Source: Halanaerobium saccharolyticum (lineage in GTDB: Bacteria; Bacillota; Halanaerobiia; Halanaerobiales; Halanaerobiaceae). From it: DNA of 64,000 bases. This document shows positions 29,701-38,976 of the stretch, in pieces (positions within the stretch are counted from its first letter, which is position 1; the number at the start of each line of letters is the position of its first letter). Both the position numbers and the translations under genes were made by a program. Where the stretch lies: assembly GCF_004362045.1 (NCBI RefSeq), contig NZ_SNWX01000001.1, positions 62,001 through 126,000 of the forward strand, written 5' to 3'. The notes under the pieces were generated by a model that was not told the DNA's origin, did not search any database, and worked only from the letters and a program-made list of their open reading frames with translations.

Positions 29701-31147
29701 AGTGGTGAGGTTAACTCATCAGCTGCGGGAACTAACTCTTAACAACAACAGCGTGGAACTGGTAGAAGGAGAAATAATTCTGGAAAGCAGTCGGAGGTTT
29801 TCGATTTCAGAAAATCTAGAGTTCAGTCAGGGTGGAGAACTGACATTAGACGGCAGCTATTCTCTGATTGATGACCAGTTAAATTTAAGTTCTAATCTTG
29901 AATCTCTTCCTCTGGGCTTTTTGATTTCTTTTCTGGGAGAGGGTTATTCTGCTTCCGGCAGTATTAATGGTTCTTTTAGAGCGGAAGGAAGCCTGGAGTC
30001 TCCAGCACTAGAAGGGGAGCTGAAAATAGGAGCTGAATATTTAGAACTCGGTCTCAGTCATCGGATAGAAAATTTGCAGGGAACAATCAGCCTCGCTCAG
30101 GGAAAGGCAGTGGTAGAGAATCTAGATGGAAATTTTGCTGAAGGTCAGTTTTCTGTCAACGGCAGGCTAAATTTCTTGAATTTAGAAAACTTCTGGAATT
30201 TATCCTTAACTGGGCAGAATTTATATTTGGAACACGGTTCGCTGGCAGGTAATTTTGATGCAGATTTAAATTTCACTGGACCCTTATTAAATCCTCTGCT
30301 GGAAGGAGATTTGCTAGTTCATGATTTTGTGATTGGAATTCCCTTTGAATGGCCTGAAACTGAGGTCGATTCGAATGCTTTTGTGCCCAGGATTAACTTA
30401 GATATTACACCTGGAGAAAATGTAAGAGTGGAAAATGAAAATATGGAAATAATAGTGCAGAGAGGAAGTCTTAATCTGCAGTTTAATAATAGTCTGGCTG
30501 ATCCGCTTTCACTGGAAGGGCGTTTGCGCAGTCAGGAAGGTGAATTTACCTATTATAGTTCTTATTTTAATCTTGAAAATGCAGAAGCAGTATTTAGTCC
30601 GGTTAACGAAAATGATATTCCCGAGCTCAGTGTTAATGCGGTTACCTATGCCGGTGGATATGAGATCACTATCAACCTGAGAGGACCTGCAGATAATATG
30701 AGGATTACTCTGAGTTCTGATGCGGATCTTACCCAGGATGAGATCCTAAATCTTCTGTCCACCCGGGGAGCTCTTGGTTCTGCTATTATCGGTGGAGAAG
30801 ATATAGGGGTTCAAAATATTATCTGGCAGGAGCTGACGAGGATTGTAAATTCATTTTTGCAGCAGGGTGTAATCTCTGATCTTGAGTCAGATTTTGAAAC
30901 GATATTTTCACTTGATAGAGCAGAGATAGATGCCCTTCAGTTTGGAATGGAGAGAGAATTTACTATTTATTTAGGTAAAAATATTACAGATAGATTGTAT
31001 ATAGAGTATGCCAATTATTTTAATCAGGAAGGAAGAGGAGCAGAATTATCCTTTGAATATCAATTAACAGAACCAACTGTTCTTAAGGGTACTTATTTTG
31101 GTGATCAGGAGTATCAAATTAGTATAGAAACAGAAATTGAATTTTAG
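26711..31147 (+). CDS. tamB: TamB-like envelope protein (DUF490)
   Basis: 1478 residues. One N-terminal membrane anchor (about 7-27) is followed by a very long repetitive beta-strand region rich in Asn, Leu and Ser, and the C-terminal TamB/DUF490 domain (about 1130-1478, with GEFTYYSSYFNLENAEAVF, LTQDEILNLLSTRG and a final YQISIETEIEF). TamB-like proteins form a hydrophobic groove spanning the periplasm and are tied to lipid transport and barrel assembly. It is placed directly before bamA (12 bp), and no separate tamA is present, so it may work with this BamA. Confidence 0.93.
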   Translation: MDKQIKYLLGVLIVLLISAYFLSLLVGLPQYFEEDIIAFLEERFSGNISFSSVSLWPLNRIRLNNFEFTARNGSTFKAESLNLDYSLNFNEEEIVKVEFIELIGAEIEVQGDFINLNQNLSASDWRPGAKRPGANLSNADFLSALSLPDFFADINVNIRNSNLVLKTAALNLELTDLQLGLEAESTESYKLNFSAGVMIKQLQLENDLELNDFKISNLDLKFKKNKGTAELYFAGESLELAAAAANLQRSKFNYQDFEVDLKTLQGLASVRGELSFKNYQLSSYQSQITVEDLTLQSSYNYAQGEKEKLTLSSPSLKIKAAGPELSLVISENTIFVDQNPVNLSLKIDQSLDYRLKVEAENFNYDYRFLAPYLNKGVFDFNFNLSTASNQLQIAAAEISAAELSSQYMDLNSADISLMFDQDEFFLNKAEISLADENQLALKGSYNFENKNYFLTAEAKNFILSENLISNLTRIEFFAENNYLAQLNQIKDRRLDFKIDAAGLYGQQQGLSANGNLNLSFKTAAAGSYFKVDSSFWYTDQKLLLNSFKVISDYGRLDLMGELDFGTEKLQLRYAARHLEPQIINEFLAREASILTELNPNITYLEGSILDSFTNPTVNLRLNMNQLEYDNYLLEDLMLSAVYENDNLKINDFQAKIAQASVTAAGEIKNLSRLGEAELNLNVNSQDLYFQDIAAFAGQKLPLSGEVQIQAAFSGRVNDYNLNLSLKADNSILEFDGQEIEFSNLQAEISRENGDFIINDLAAEQQDLQLTAAGSFNFSQGFDVDLQLDGFQPANYLNDYQYAADNLNGSLSLSGKIRGKLENITVDFELDSQDLSFSELGIEINDNSFSYNINENLISIDHFNFSAASGSYNLSGRIFDLSSQIKTELELELLEVPTRNLVLQFANFYPLAEDLIFAGSIDFKSQGLDYQAEVDINADAQTGSGNLSLSGTVSENMALNFEASKLALNVNSSQYGFNFKLNSLLDFSGSIEGSLQAPVVRLTHQLRELTLNNNSVELVEGEIILESSRRFSISENLEFSQGGELTLDGSYSLIDDQLNLSSNLESLPLGFLISFLGEGYSASGSINGSFRAEGSLESPALEGELKIGAEYLELGLSHRIENLQGTISLAQGKAVVENLDGNFAEGQFSVNGRLNFLNLENFWNLSLTGQNLYLEHGSLAGNFDADLNFTGPLLNPLLEGDLLVHDFVIGIPFEWPETEVDSNAFVPRINLDITPGENVRVENENMEIIVQRGSLNLQFNNSLADPLSLEGRLRSQEGEFTYYSSYFNLENAEAVFSPVNENDIPELSVNAVTYAGGYEITINLRGPADNMRITLSSDADLTQDEILNLLSTRGALGSAIIGGEDIGVQNIIWQELTRIVNSFLQQGVISDLESDFETIFSLDRAEIDALQFGMEREFTIYLGKNITDRLYIEYANYFNQEGRGAELSFEYQLTEPTVLKGTYFGDQEYQISIETEIEF

Positions 31148-31159
31148 GAGGCCAAGGAA

Positions 31160-32845
31160 ATGAAAAAAAGTTTAGTCACAGTAGTCTTTATTGCAGCAAT
31201 CCTGCTGAGTTTTTCTATCACAGCTGCAGCTCAAAACATTCCAATTGATGAAGTTACTAAAATCTCGGTTAGAGGTAATGAATATGTAGGTGATTTTGAG
31301 ATTTTGAATGCAGTTCAGACAGAGGTTGGTGATCAGACAAGTCAGGAAGCACTGCGTTCTGACATGCAGTCAATTTATGATCTCGGTTATTTTTCGGATG
31401 TAAATATAGTTTTCGAAAATTTTGAGGGGGGCCTGCATGTTATATTTGAAGTTGTGGAAAATCCGGTCTTGAAAAAAATTGAGCTTTCCGGTTATGAAGG
31501 ATTATATACAGCAGCTTCAATAAAAAAAGAACTTGACTTACAAACAGGAACTGTTTTAAATGTTAAGAAGATGAATCAAAACTTAAAATCGTTTCAGGAA
31601 AAAATGCAGAATGACGGCTACGTTCTAGCTCGTTATAAAAATGTTAATATTTCAGAAAAAGGTGTACTGACAGTTAAAATTAGTCCCGGTCACCTGAGTG
31701 CTGTCGAAATTAAAGGTAACACAAAAACCGAAAATTATGTTATTCTGAGAGAAGTGCCGATTGAAGCCGGAGATATAGTAAATATCAATAAAATCCAGAA
31801 GGGTTATCAAAATTTACACCAGCTGGAATACTTCAAAAACATTAATCCCGAATTAGTTCGGGTAGAAGGTGAAGATAATCAGGCCAGATTGGTGATTAAT
31901 CTAGAGGAGGCCAACACCGGACGCCTTAATTTTGGTGGTGGATATAGTTCCACAGACGGCTGGCTTGGATTTGTTGATGTCAGCGAGAAAAATTTATTTG
32001 GAAATGGTCAGAATATTGGAGCCAGATGGCAGTTTGGTGATACTACAACTTATTCTTTAAACTTTTATGAGCCCTATCTCCTGCGCAGTGATTTTTCTTT
32101 CGGGTTCAGTGTCTATGATCGCGAAAAAGAAAGAACCAATGCCGCAGATGAAGATTATATCAGAAAAAGCAGAGGGGGTAGTATAACTTTTGGTCATCCA
32201 CTTCCCAAAAACTGGAGGACTTCACTAAAATATAGAGCTCAGGATACAAAAGAAACCTGGAGTGACAGCGGTGAAACATTTTATGATAAGAGTCTGCGTT
32301 CTTTAACTCTTGGTTTTAGTAGAGACACCTCCAACAGCAGATTTCACCCAACTTCTGGTTCAATCAATAATTTTGAAATTGAGCACGCTGGAGATTTTAT
32401 TGGTGGAGAAATGAACTTTACTAAATTTACCTGGGACAGCCGCAGATATTTTCCTGCTTTCAGTGATCATGCAATTGCAGCCAGGATGAAGCTCGGCTTA
32501 AGTGAACCGAGAACTCCTCTCGCAAGTGAGGAATATGATCTTGGTGGCTCAGATAGCCTGCGCGGTTATCAGCGGAGTGATTTTGATGATGCTGTTCCAA
32601 ACAACAATCTATTATTATTAAATCTGGAATACAGAATTCCCTTCAATGAAAGCTTTACCGGAGTTCTATTTACTGATGCCGGTAATGTCTGGGAAGATCG
32701 AGAGAGTATTGCCCTTGACGACCTGCATTATGGTTATGGACTGGGAATGAGGATGAACACTCCTGTTGGACAGCTCCGCCTTGATTACGGCTGGGATGAG
32801 GAACAGGATGGACGGCTGCACTTCAGTATCGGTAATACATTCTAG
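31160..32845 (+). CDS. bamA: BamA/Omp85 outer-membrane barrel assembly protein, three POTRA domains
   Basis: 561 residues. Signal peptide 1-24 (ends AAAQ), three POTRA-like domains (about 30-98, 99-172 and 173-252), and a C-terminal 16-strand-type barrel starting at NFGGGYSSTDG and ending with HFSIGNTF, a proper final Phe. The lid-lock region is seen as SLRGYQRSDF. Proteobacterial BamA has five POTRAs; the short form is typical of diderm Firmicutes. No BamD or lipoprotein partners are visible here. Confidence 0.94.
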   Translation: MKKSLVTVVFIAAILLSFSITAAAQNIPIDEVTKISVRGNEYVGDFEILNAVQTEVGDQTSQEALRSDMQSIYDLGYFSDVNIVFENFEGGLHVIFEVVENPVLKKIELSGYEGLYTAASIKKELDLQTGTVLNVKKMNQNLKSFQEKMQNDGYVLARYKNVNISEKGVLTVKISPGHLSAVEIKGNTKTENYVILREVPIEAGDIVNINKIQKGYQNLHQLEYFKNINPELVRVEGEDNQARLVINLEEANTGRLNFGGGYSSTDGWLGFVDVSEKNLFGNGQNIGARWQFGDTTTYSLNFYEPYLLRSDFSFGFSVYDREKERTNAADEDYIRKSRGGSITFGHPLPKNWRTSLKYRAQDTKETWSDSGETFYDKSLRSLTLGFSRDTSNSRFHPTSGSINNFEIEHAGDFIGGEMNFTKFTWDSRRYFPAFSDHAIAARMKLGLSEPRTPLASEEYDLGGSDSLRGYQRSDFDDAVPNNNLLLLNLEYRIPFNESFTGVLFTDAGNVWEDRESIALDDLHYGYGLGMRMNTPVGQLRLDYGWDEEQDGRLHFSIGNTF

Positions 32846-32959
32846 AGACCTATCTAATTTATAAAATTTAACTTTATAAATTGTATAATTTGATTATAAT
32901 TTAATTAAGAACAGAGATTAGACTGAAAAAGAAATGATACAGTCTGGAGGAATTCGAAT

Positions 32960-33412
32960 ATGAATTGGAGTGACCGCAAGTTTCAGACTGCAGTTCTGCT
33001 TTTATTAATATCTATTTTAGCTGCAGTAATCCTGCTTGGGGTGCTGACAGAAGATGAAGCTGTTGATAAAGCAGCTTATGTTAATTTAGAGCGAGTTTTT
33101 GAAGAACACCCAGCAAAAACCGCTGCTGAACAGACCTTAAATCAAAAAGCAGCGGAATATCAGCAGCAGCTGGAATCGAAAGCAGAAGAACTGTCAGGGA
33201 CCGAGCAAAAAGAGGTGTTAGCAGAATATCAGCAGCGGCTGCAGGATCTGGAATCTGAACTGTTAGCTTCAGTTACAGAAGAAGTGGAAAAAGTAATTAA
33301 AGAGACCGCTGCCGAGAAAAAGGTAAAATTTGTGTTAGAAGAAGAGCAGGTTTTATATGGTGGTTATAACCTGACTGATGATGTACTGAAGAAATTAAGG
33401 GAGGAATGGTAA
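32960..33412 (+). CDS. Skp/OmpH-like periplasmic chaperone
   Basis: 150 residues. A membrane anchor or uncleaved signal (about 10-29) precedes AAYVNLERVFEEHP, the usual start of the OmpH domain, then a coiled-coil arm (about 60-115) and the returning strand VLEEEQVLYGGYNLTDDVLKKL. Skp holds unfolded barrels before BamA. It follows bamA after a 114-bp AT-rich gap that may contain a weak promoter. It may remain tethered to the inner membrane. Confidence 0.85.
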   Translation: MNWSDRKFQTAVLLLLISILAAVILLGVLTEDEAVDKAAYVNLERVFEEHPAKTAAEQTLNQKAAEYQQQLESKAEELSGTEQKEVLAEYQQRLQDLESELLASVTEEVEKVIKETAAEKKVKFVLEEEQVLYGGYNLTDDVLKKLREEW

Positions 33413-33493
33413 CTGGCTGTTTGATTTATTTTACTTTTTAATCTCCAGCCGGGACTAATGTTTAAGGCTGAGCAGGGAAAGGAGAGAGGCAGA

Positions 33494-34381
33494 ATGGATA
33501 AACATGATTATCATTTTATCTCAATAAAGTTTTTAACTGCAATTTTAATGGCTTTAGTTTTTGCCTTTCTCTTTGTTTATGTTTTTACTCCTCAGCTGAG
33601 AGAGGATTACCCTATTTACAGCCTGCAGAAGAGCAGTCTCGAGCTATCAGAAAGTCCAGCTCTTTTTGCTTCCTCACCTCAAAATATGGAAGTGACAATG
33701 ACTGCTGAGAAGTTGAGATTTAAGGAAAAACTGAAAGATAGAAGCTTTGAACTGATGGAGCAGAGTAAAAAAACCATGCTGGCGGTTATTAGCGCCAATT
33801 ATTTAGAAAAGATGAATGGATTAAGAGAAAAGCAGATGCTGGCTCTGGAGGCTGAAAGAAGGCGGCTTGAAGCAAGAGAGAAAAGATTATTGCAGGAAAA
33901 ACGGCAGGAATTAGAAGCGGAGCTTTCTCAAAAACTGCAGCAGCTGCGGCAGGAAATACGAAATAAGTATTCTGATTTTAATCAGGAGCAGATCAGGGAT
34001 AATTACCTGAAGATGATTAATCTCAGACTTAAAATTGAATTTATTGCTCGAAACGAGAGTGAAAGAGAAAAATATCAGCAGCAGCTGGAAAAAGTAAAAG
34101 CCGAACAGCAGGCACTTATAGCCCGGAAAAATTCGGAATTGAATGAGAGTATTTCTCACAGGACCAGTTTGCTGATTATGGAGTTTAATCAGCAGTATGC
34201 AGCTTATAGAGAACAGTTAAGAACTCAGCAGCGAGAGATTCTTTCTCAACTGAGGACAAAAATTGAAAATGAGCTGGCCGCGGCCAGAAAAGAAATAAAA
34301 AGCGATTTAGCTGCCGCCCGGGAACAAAAAGCAGCCAATATGGAGCAGCTGATAAAAAAGACAAAAAAAGAGTATTACTAA
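33494..34381 (+). CDS. Membrane-anchored coiled-coil protein in the Skp cluster
   Basis: 295 residues from ATG 33494 (AAGGAGAG ahead). One membrane segment (about 11-32) is followed by about 200 residues of long charged coiled coil rich in Gln, Glu, Arg and Lys. I do not recognise a family. It lies between two Skp-like genes and its coiled-coil could extend the holdase idea to a longer arm, but no OmpH core motif is visible. Unknown function, clearly exported or periplasm-facing. Confidence 0.7.
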   Translation: MDKHDYHFISIKFLTAILMALVFAFLFVYVFTPQLREDYPIYSLQKSSLELSESPALFASSPQNMEVTMTAEKLRFKEKLKDRSFELMEQSKKTMLAVISANYLEKMNGLREKQMLALEAERRRLEAREKRLLQEKRQELEAELSQKLQQLRQEIRNKYSDFNQEQIRDNYLKMINLRLKIEFIARNESEREKYQQQLEKVKAEQQALIARKNSELNESISHRTSLLIMEFNQQYAAYREQLRTQQREILSQLRTKIENELAAARKEIKSDLAAAREQKAANMEQLIKKTKKEYY

Positions 34382-34395
34382 TTCAGGAGGTTTTA

Positions 34396-34749
34396 ATGAC
34401 AATGCATTATTATCGGAAAGCCGCTGCAGTATTTATAATTGTGCTGGTTTTAATCCTGCCCCTATTTTTAGAAAAAGAAGAAAAAACAGCAGTAATTAAT
34501 TTAGAGCAGGTAATTATCTCCAGTACCTATCTCAGTCAGATAAAAGCTGAAAGCTCAGCTGATCAAGCAGCAGATGGAGTTTCAATAAAAGAAGCAGAAA
34601 ATAAAATAATGAAAACTCTAAAAACAGAAGCGGCAGAACTGGCAGCAGAAAAAAGCTACAGCAGTATTTTAATTGATCAGGCAATCTATCAGGGTGGTAA
34701 AAATGTTACTCAGGAACTGGCTGCCCGGATAGATAAAAACTATAAATAA
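34396..34749 (+). CDS. Short Skp/OmpH-related protein
   Basis: 117 residues. It has an N-terminal membrane segment (about 9-25), then TAVINLEQVIISSTYL and the C-terminal SILIDQAIYQGGKNVTQELAAR, which match the two ends of the OmpH core in the protein at 32960. The coiled-coil arm between them is nearly gone (about 40 residues). It could cap or mix with the longer chaperone. AGGAGG ribosome site 5 bp ahead of ATG 34396. Confidence 0.68.
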   Translation: MTMHYYRKAAAVFIIVLVLILPLFLEKEEKTAVINLEQVIISSTYLSQIKAESSADQAADGVSIKEAENKIMKTLKTEAAELAAEKSYSSILIDQAIYQGGKNVTQELAARIDKNYK

Positions 34750-34853
34750 ATATTGACGGCAGATAGATAAAATGATGGTTAGAATAATAAAAAAAATGAT
34801 AATTAGGATCATAAAATATAACATGATAGTTTTTTGAGGGGGATAATATTAAA

Positions 34854-35918
34854 TTGACAGCAAATAATCCAAAAATCAGTTATCAGCTCCGGGAATTAGC
34901 AGAAATTACAGCATCTAAGATCAGGGGAAATGAAAAAACATCTGTTGATAATGCCCGGGGAATAGAAGAAAGCAATCAAAATTCAGTTACCTTTGCTGAT
35001 CAGAAAGAATATTTAATTAAAGCCTTAAAATCTGAGGCTGCAGTAATTGTCAGCGACTATCGAATCTGTGAACAGCTGGATTCAGAATTAAAGGAGAATA
35101 AAAGTTTTTTGCTGACAGATAATCCGAGGCGAGTTTACGCTCAGATTGCTGATTTATTAACACCGCGTCCTTATGATAATCGAGAAATTTCTACTAAGGC
35201 TGTAATAGATGAATCAGTAAAGAAGGGGGAAAATATTTCTATCCATCCCGGGGTAGTTATTGCCCAGAATGTGGAAATCGGAAATAATACCGTTCTCGCA
35301 CCAGGAGTAATTATAGGACCGGATGTAGAAATTGGGGATAACTGCTTATTACATCCAGGGGTGATTGTCGAAAGAGAAACAATAATCAGGGATGATGTTA
35401 TAATCCAATCCGGTGCTGTAATTGGTTCTGATGGCTTTGGTTTTGCTACAGACGAAAACGGCCACCACAAAATTCCTCAGCAGGGAAATGTAATTATTGA
35501 ATCAGAGGTTGAGATTGGAGCCAATGTCACAATTGATCGGGGAGCAAGTGGACCGACCGTTATCAAACAGGGGAGCAAACTTGATAATTTAATTCAGATC
35601 GGACATAATGTCGAAGTTGGCGAAGAATCACTCTTAATTGCTCAAACCGGTATTGCCGGCAGCACAAAACTGGGCCGCAGAGTAACTCTGGGTGGACAGG
35701 CCGGAGTTGTGGGGCATATTAAATTGGCTGATAATACGACAGCAGCAGCCAGAGCAATGGTTACCTCAGCCACAAGTGAGGGTGATTTTATCTCAGGTGC
35801 TCCGGCTCAAATTCACCGCAAAGCCCTTAAAGAACAGGCATATTTAAGGCGGCTGCCGAGATATATTGATAAAATTAAGCAGCTGGAAAAAAGGCTGGCA
35901 GAACTGGAAAATAAATAA
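34854..35918 (+). CDS. lpxD: UDP-3-O-acylglucosamine N-acyltransferase
   Basis: Third step of lipid A synthesis. 354 residues: N-terminal uridine-binding domain, then a left-handed beta helix of hexapeptide repeats (about 110-320). The catalytic His is H251 in the [10 protein letters not shown] segment. A C-terminal helix ([16 protein letters not shown]) helps trimer packing. TTG start after GAGGGGGA. It opens the lpx group lpxD-lpxC-fabZ-lpxA-lpxI-lpxB. Confidence 0.95.
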   Translation: MTANNPKISYQLRELAEITASKIRGNEKTSVDNARGIEESNQNSVTFADQKEYLIKALKSEAAVIVSDYRICEQLDSELKENKSFLLTDNPRRVYAQIADLLTPRPYDNREISTKAVIDESVKKGENISIHPGVVIAQNVEIGNNTVLAPGVIIGPDVEIGDNCLLHPGVIVERETIIRDDVIIQSGAVIGSDGFGFATDENGHHKIPQQGNVIIESEVEIGANVTIDRGASGPTVIKQGSKLDNLIQIGHNVEVGEESLLIAQTGIAGSTKLGRRVTLGGQAGVVGHIKLADNTTAAARAMVTSATSEGDFISGAPAQIHRKALKEQAYLRRLPRYIDKIKQLEKRLAELENK

Positions 35919-35987
35919 TCCTTGAATTATAAAGCCAATAAATATATAATAAACTATTGAAAGGCTTTTAATGAAAGGATGACAATT

Positions 35988-36845
35988 TTGTATATAGAAA
36001 AAGAAAAACAAAAAACACTTAAAAAAGAGATTTTAATTGAAGGTATCGCCCTGCATTCCGGGAAAGATGCAGCAATCAGACTGAAAGCAGCTCCTGCTGA
36101 TACAGGAATTATATTTTATCGTTCTGATTTAGATAAAAGGATAAGGCTTAAAGCAGAACCGGGCTCAGTGGTTAATTTAGTTAGAAATACAACTATTGGC
36201 AGCCGGGAAATTAAGGAAGCTAAAGTAAGTACAGTCGAGCATTTAATGGCAGCTATCTGGGGTAGTGGAATAGATAATTTAGAAGTTGAAGTTTCTGGTC
36301 CGGAGATTCCGGTTATTGATGGGAGTGCTTATCCCTATTATCAGCGGATTATGGACAGTGGACTTAAAGAACAGCCGCAGCAGAGAAAAGTTTTTAAAAT
36401 TGAAGCTCCAATATATGTCCGTCAGCATGATTCATATATTACTATTTTACCATATGCCGGTTTTAAGATTTCCTATACTTTAGATTATCAACATCCAGTA
36501 ATCGGAAGCAGTTATTTTGAGTTCGATGCTGAAAAAATAGATTTTGGAGAAGAAATTGCAAAGGCCAGAACTTTTGGTTTTGCAGAAGAGGTGGAAAAAC
36601 TGCATAAACGGGGTCTTGCTCTGGGAGGTAATCTGGAGAATGCTGTTTTAATAGAAGCAAACAAAACAGTTAATCCACTCAGATTTGAAAATGAATTTGT
36701 AAGACATAAAATTCTGGATGTGATTGGGGATATGTTTTTAAATGGCAGAATAATGGGCCATATTATTGCGATTAAATCTGGACACAGGCTCCATGTTAAA
36801 CTGGCGGAGAAGATCAGAGAAAAAATGCTTGAGGAGGAAAATTAA
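35988..36845 (+). CDS. lpxC: UDP-3-O-acyl-N-acetylglucosamine deacetylase
   Basis: Zinc enzyme of the committed step of lipid A synthesis. From TTG 35988 (AAAGGATG ahead) 285 residues. Zinc ligands: H85 in STVEHLMAA, H240 and D244 in the HKILD motif, and the catalytic H266 in SGHRLH. Not fused to FabZ, which is the next gene. ATG 35979 is an alternative but abuts the ribosome site. Confidence 0.96.
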   Translation: MYIEKEKQKTLKKEILIEGIALHSGKDAAIRLKAAPADTGIIFYRSDLDKRIRLKAEPGSVVNLVRNTTIGSREIKEAKVSTVEHLMAAIWGSGIDNLEVEVSGPEIPVIDGSAYPYYQRIMDSGLKEQPQQRKVFKIEAPIYVRQHDSYITILPYAGFKISYTLDYQHPVIGSSYFEFDAEKIDFGEEIAKARTFGFAEEVEKLHKRGLALGGNLENAVLIEANKTVNPLRFENEFVRHKILDVIGDMFLNGRIMGHIIAIKSGHRLHVKLAEKIREKMLEEEN

Positions 36846-36846
36846 T

Positions 36847-37296
36847 TTGAGTAAGTTAAATGAGATCATTGATATTAGTGTAATCAAGTCAATTTTACCC
36901 CATCGTTACCCTTTGTTATTAGTAGATAGAATCGAGGAAGTACATAAAAAGGAATCGATTATTGGGATAAAAAATGTAACAATAAATGAGGAGTTTTTCT
37001 TAGGTCACTATCCTGATCATCCAATCATGCCGGGAGTTTTAATTGTAGAGGCAATGGCACAGGTGGCAGGGATTTTAATTTATTATAGTTTTGAAGAAAT
37101 GGAAGATAAACTTCCTATCTTTACAAGTATTGATAAAGCAAAATTTAGAACACCTGTTAAACCTGGTGACCAGCTGAAAATTAAGGTGGAAATGGTAAGA
37201 TTACGCAAAAGGGTTTCTAAAGTTAGAGGAGAAGCTTATGTGGGCGATAATCTTGCTGCAGAAGCAGAAATGATGTTTACTTTTGAAGAGAAATAA
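36847..37296 (+). CDS. fabZ: 3-hydroxyacyl-ACP dehydratase
   Basis: Removes water from 3-hydroxyacyl-ACP in fatty acid synthesis, competing with lipid A for the same acyl chains. 149 residues from TTG 36847 (GGAGG 9 bp ahead); longer frames run into lpxC. Catalytic H54 and E68 lie in GHYPDHPIMPGVLIVEAMAQ. Placement within the lpx operon allows a balance of phospholipid and lipid A. Confidence 0.96.
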   Translation: MSKLNEIIDISVIKSILPHRYPLLLVDRIEEVHKKESIIGIKNVTINEEFFLGHYPDHPIMPGVLIVEAMAQVAGILIYYSFEEMEDKLPIFTSIDKAKFRTPVKPGDQLKIKVEMVRLRKRVSKVRGEAYVGDNLAAEAEMMFTFEEK

Positions 37297-37359
37297 ATTG
37301 ATAATTTGGGAAGGGGAATGATAGTCTTGGCAGCAGAGAAAAAGGGAAAGGTGCTCCAC

Positions 37360-38136
37360 ATGAGCAATATTCACGATACAGCAATTGTTGCTCCTGGAGC
37401 CAAAATAGGGAAAAATGTTGAAATTGGACCTTATGCTATTATCGGTGAAAATGTTGAAATTGGGGAAGGTACAGTAATTGGACCCCATGTAGTGGTTAAA
37501 GGTTGGACTCAAATAGGTAAAAATAATGAGATTTTTCATGGGGCTTCTATAGGTTTTGAGCCTCAGGATTTAAAATTTGATGGAGAAAAAAGCTATCTCT
37601 TTATTGGAGATAATAATACAATAAGAGAAAATGTTACTATCCACCGGGGGACCGCCGAAGGCGGAGGGGAGACAAGAATTGGAAATGATAATTTAATTAT
37701 GGCCTACTGTCATGTAGCACATGACTGTCAGCTGGGCAGTCATATTGTGATGTCCAATGCAACAAACTTAGCAGGTCATGTGGCTATTGAAGACTATACG
37801 GTAATTGCCGGAATGGTTGGAGTCCACCAATTTGTACGCATTGGTAAAATGAGTATGGTTGGAGCCCATTCTAAAGTAGTAAAGGATGTACCTCCCTATA
37901 TTTTGGTTGATGGACATCCGGCCGGAGTTAATGGAATCAATGTTGTTGGTTTAAGACGCAATGGTGTTAGTCCTGATATGCGGAGAGAAATTAAAAAGGC
38001 CTATAAAACTCTCTACCGCTCTAAGTTAAATATTGATGAAGCAATAGAAAAAATGGATCAGGAATTGGATGCCAGTGAAGAAATCGAACATTTTCTGCGT
38101 TTCCTGCGTAATGCCAGCCGCGGAATCTGCCGGTAG
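37360..38136 (+). CDS. lpxA: UDP-N-acetylglucosamine O-acyltransferase
   Basis: First step of lipid A synthesis. From ATG 37360 (AAAGGTG 8 bp ahead) 258 residues, a standard length; the open frame extends to 37306 but the extra residues are not family-like. Hexapeptide beta helix, catalytic H121 in CHVAHDCQLG, and a helical C-terminal domain. Confidence 0.95.
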   Translation: MSNIHDTAIVAPGAKIGKNVEIGPYAIIGENVEIGEGTVIGPHVVVKGWTQIGKNNEIFHGASIGFEPQDLKFDGEKSYLFIGDNNTIRENVTIHRGTAEGGGETRIGNDNLIMAYCHVAHDCQLGSHIVMSNATNLAGHVAIEDYTVIAGMVGVHQFVRIGKMSMVGAHSKVVKDVPPYILVDGHPAGVNGINVVGLRRNGVSPDMRREIKKAYKTLYRSKLNIDEAIEKMDQELDASEEIEHFLRFLRNASRGICR

Positions 38137-38145
38137 GTGTAATTA

Positions 38146-38976
38146 ATGACTAAAAAAGCTTTAATTGCAGGCTGGGGTGATCTGCCGCGAATCTGGGCTG
38201 AAAAAGCCCAGGCTGCAGGAGAAGATTTTATTGTAATTAAAATTGCCGGAGAAATTACAGCTGAATTCTCTGATTTAGACTGTGCAGAATATACGGTAAA
38301 TTTAACTCAGCTGGGAGAGATACTCGAGATTTTAGAAAAAGAAAAAATCAAAGAAGCTGTCTGGCTGGGGAAAATACAGAAAGCACATCTTTTTGCTGAT
38401 TTTAACCCGGATCAGAAATTACAGCAGCTGCTGGCCCAGCTGCCTGATTTAAATGATGATACAATCCTGATGGCCCTGGCTCTGGAATTTATAAACTCCG
38501 GAGTTAAGCTTCTGCCCCAGACCTATCTTTTAGAAGATCAGCTGGCAGAAGCCGGTATTCTGGCCGGAGAAATTAGGACTGAGTTAAAAAAGGATTTAAT
38601 TTTTGCTTTCGAGACTGCCTATAATCTGGGCCGCTTTGACATCGGTCAGACAGCTCTGGTAAAAGATGGAGCTGTGATGGCTCTGGAGGCAATTGAAGGC
38701 ACAGATCAGGCCATAAAACGGGCGGCTAAATATGGGGGCCCGGGAGTTGTAATGGCCAAATGTAGCAAAAGTGATCAGGATCTTCGTTTTGATCTTCCTA
38801 CAGTTGGTCTTAAAACTCTGGCAAATTTAATTGAAAATAAGGCAGCAGCCTTAATTATTGAGGCGGGTAATACATTTATTTTAAATAAAGAAGAATTCTG
38901 CCGCAGAGCAGCTGCAGAGGGAATTGTTGTTGCTGCTGCAGAATATAAAGAAGGGGAGTTAATCCTACCTTGGTAA
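38146..38976 (+). CDS. lpxI: UDP-2,3-diacylglucosamine diphosphatase, LpxI type
   Basis: Cleaves UDP-2,3-diacylglucosamine to lipid X; LpxI is unrelated to LpxH and attacks a different phosphorus. 276 residues with GWGDLPRIWAEKAQ at the start, GRFDIGQTALVKDGAVMALEAIEGTD in the catalytic half and a C-terminal segment GNTFILNKEEF. Placed between lpxA and lpxB, overlapping lpxB by 7 bp. Confidence 0.94.
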   Translation: MTKKALIAGWGDLPRIWAEKAQAAGEDFIVIKIAGEITAEFSDLDCAEYTVNLTQLGEILEILEKEKIKEAVWLGKIQKAHLFADFNPDQKLQQLLAQLPDLNDDTILMALALEFINSGVKLLPQTYLLEDQLAEAGILAGEIRTELKKDLIFAFETAYNLGRFDIGQTALVKDGAVMALEAIEGTDQAIKRAAKYGGPGVVMAKCSKSDQDLRFDLPTVGLKTLANLIENKAAALIIEAGNTFILNKEEFCRRAAAEGIVVAAAEYKEGELILPW

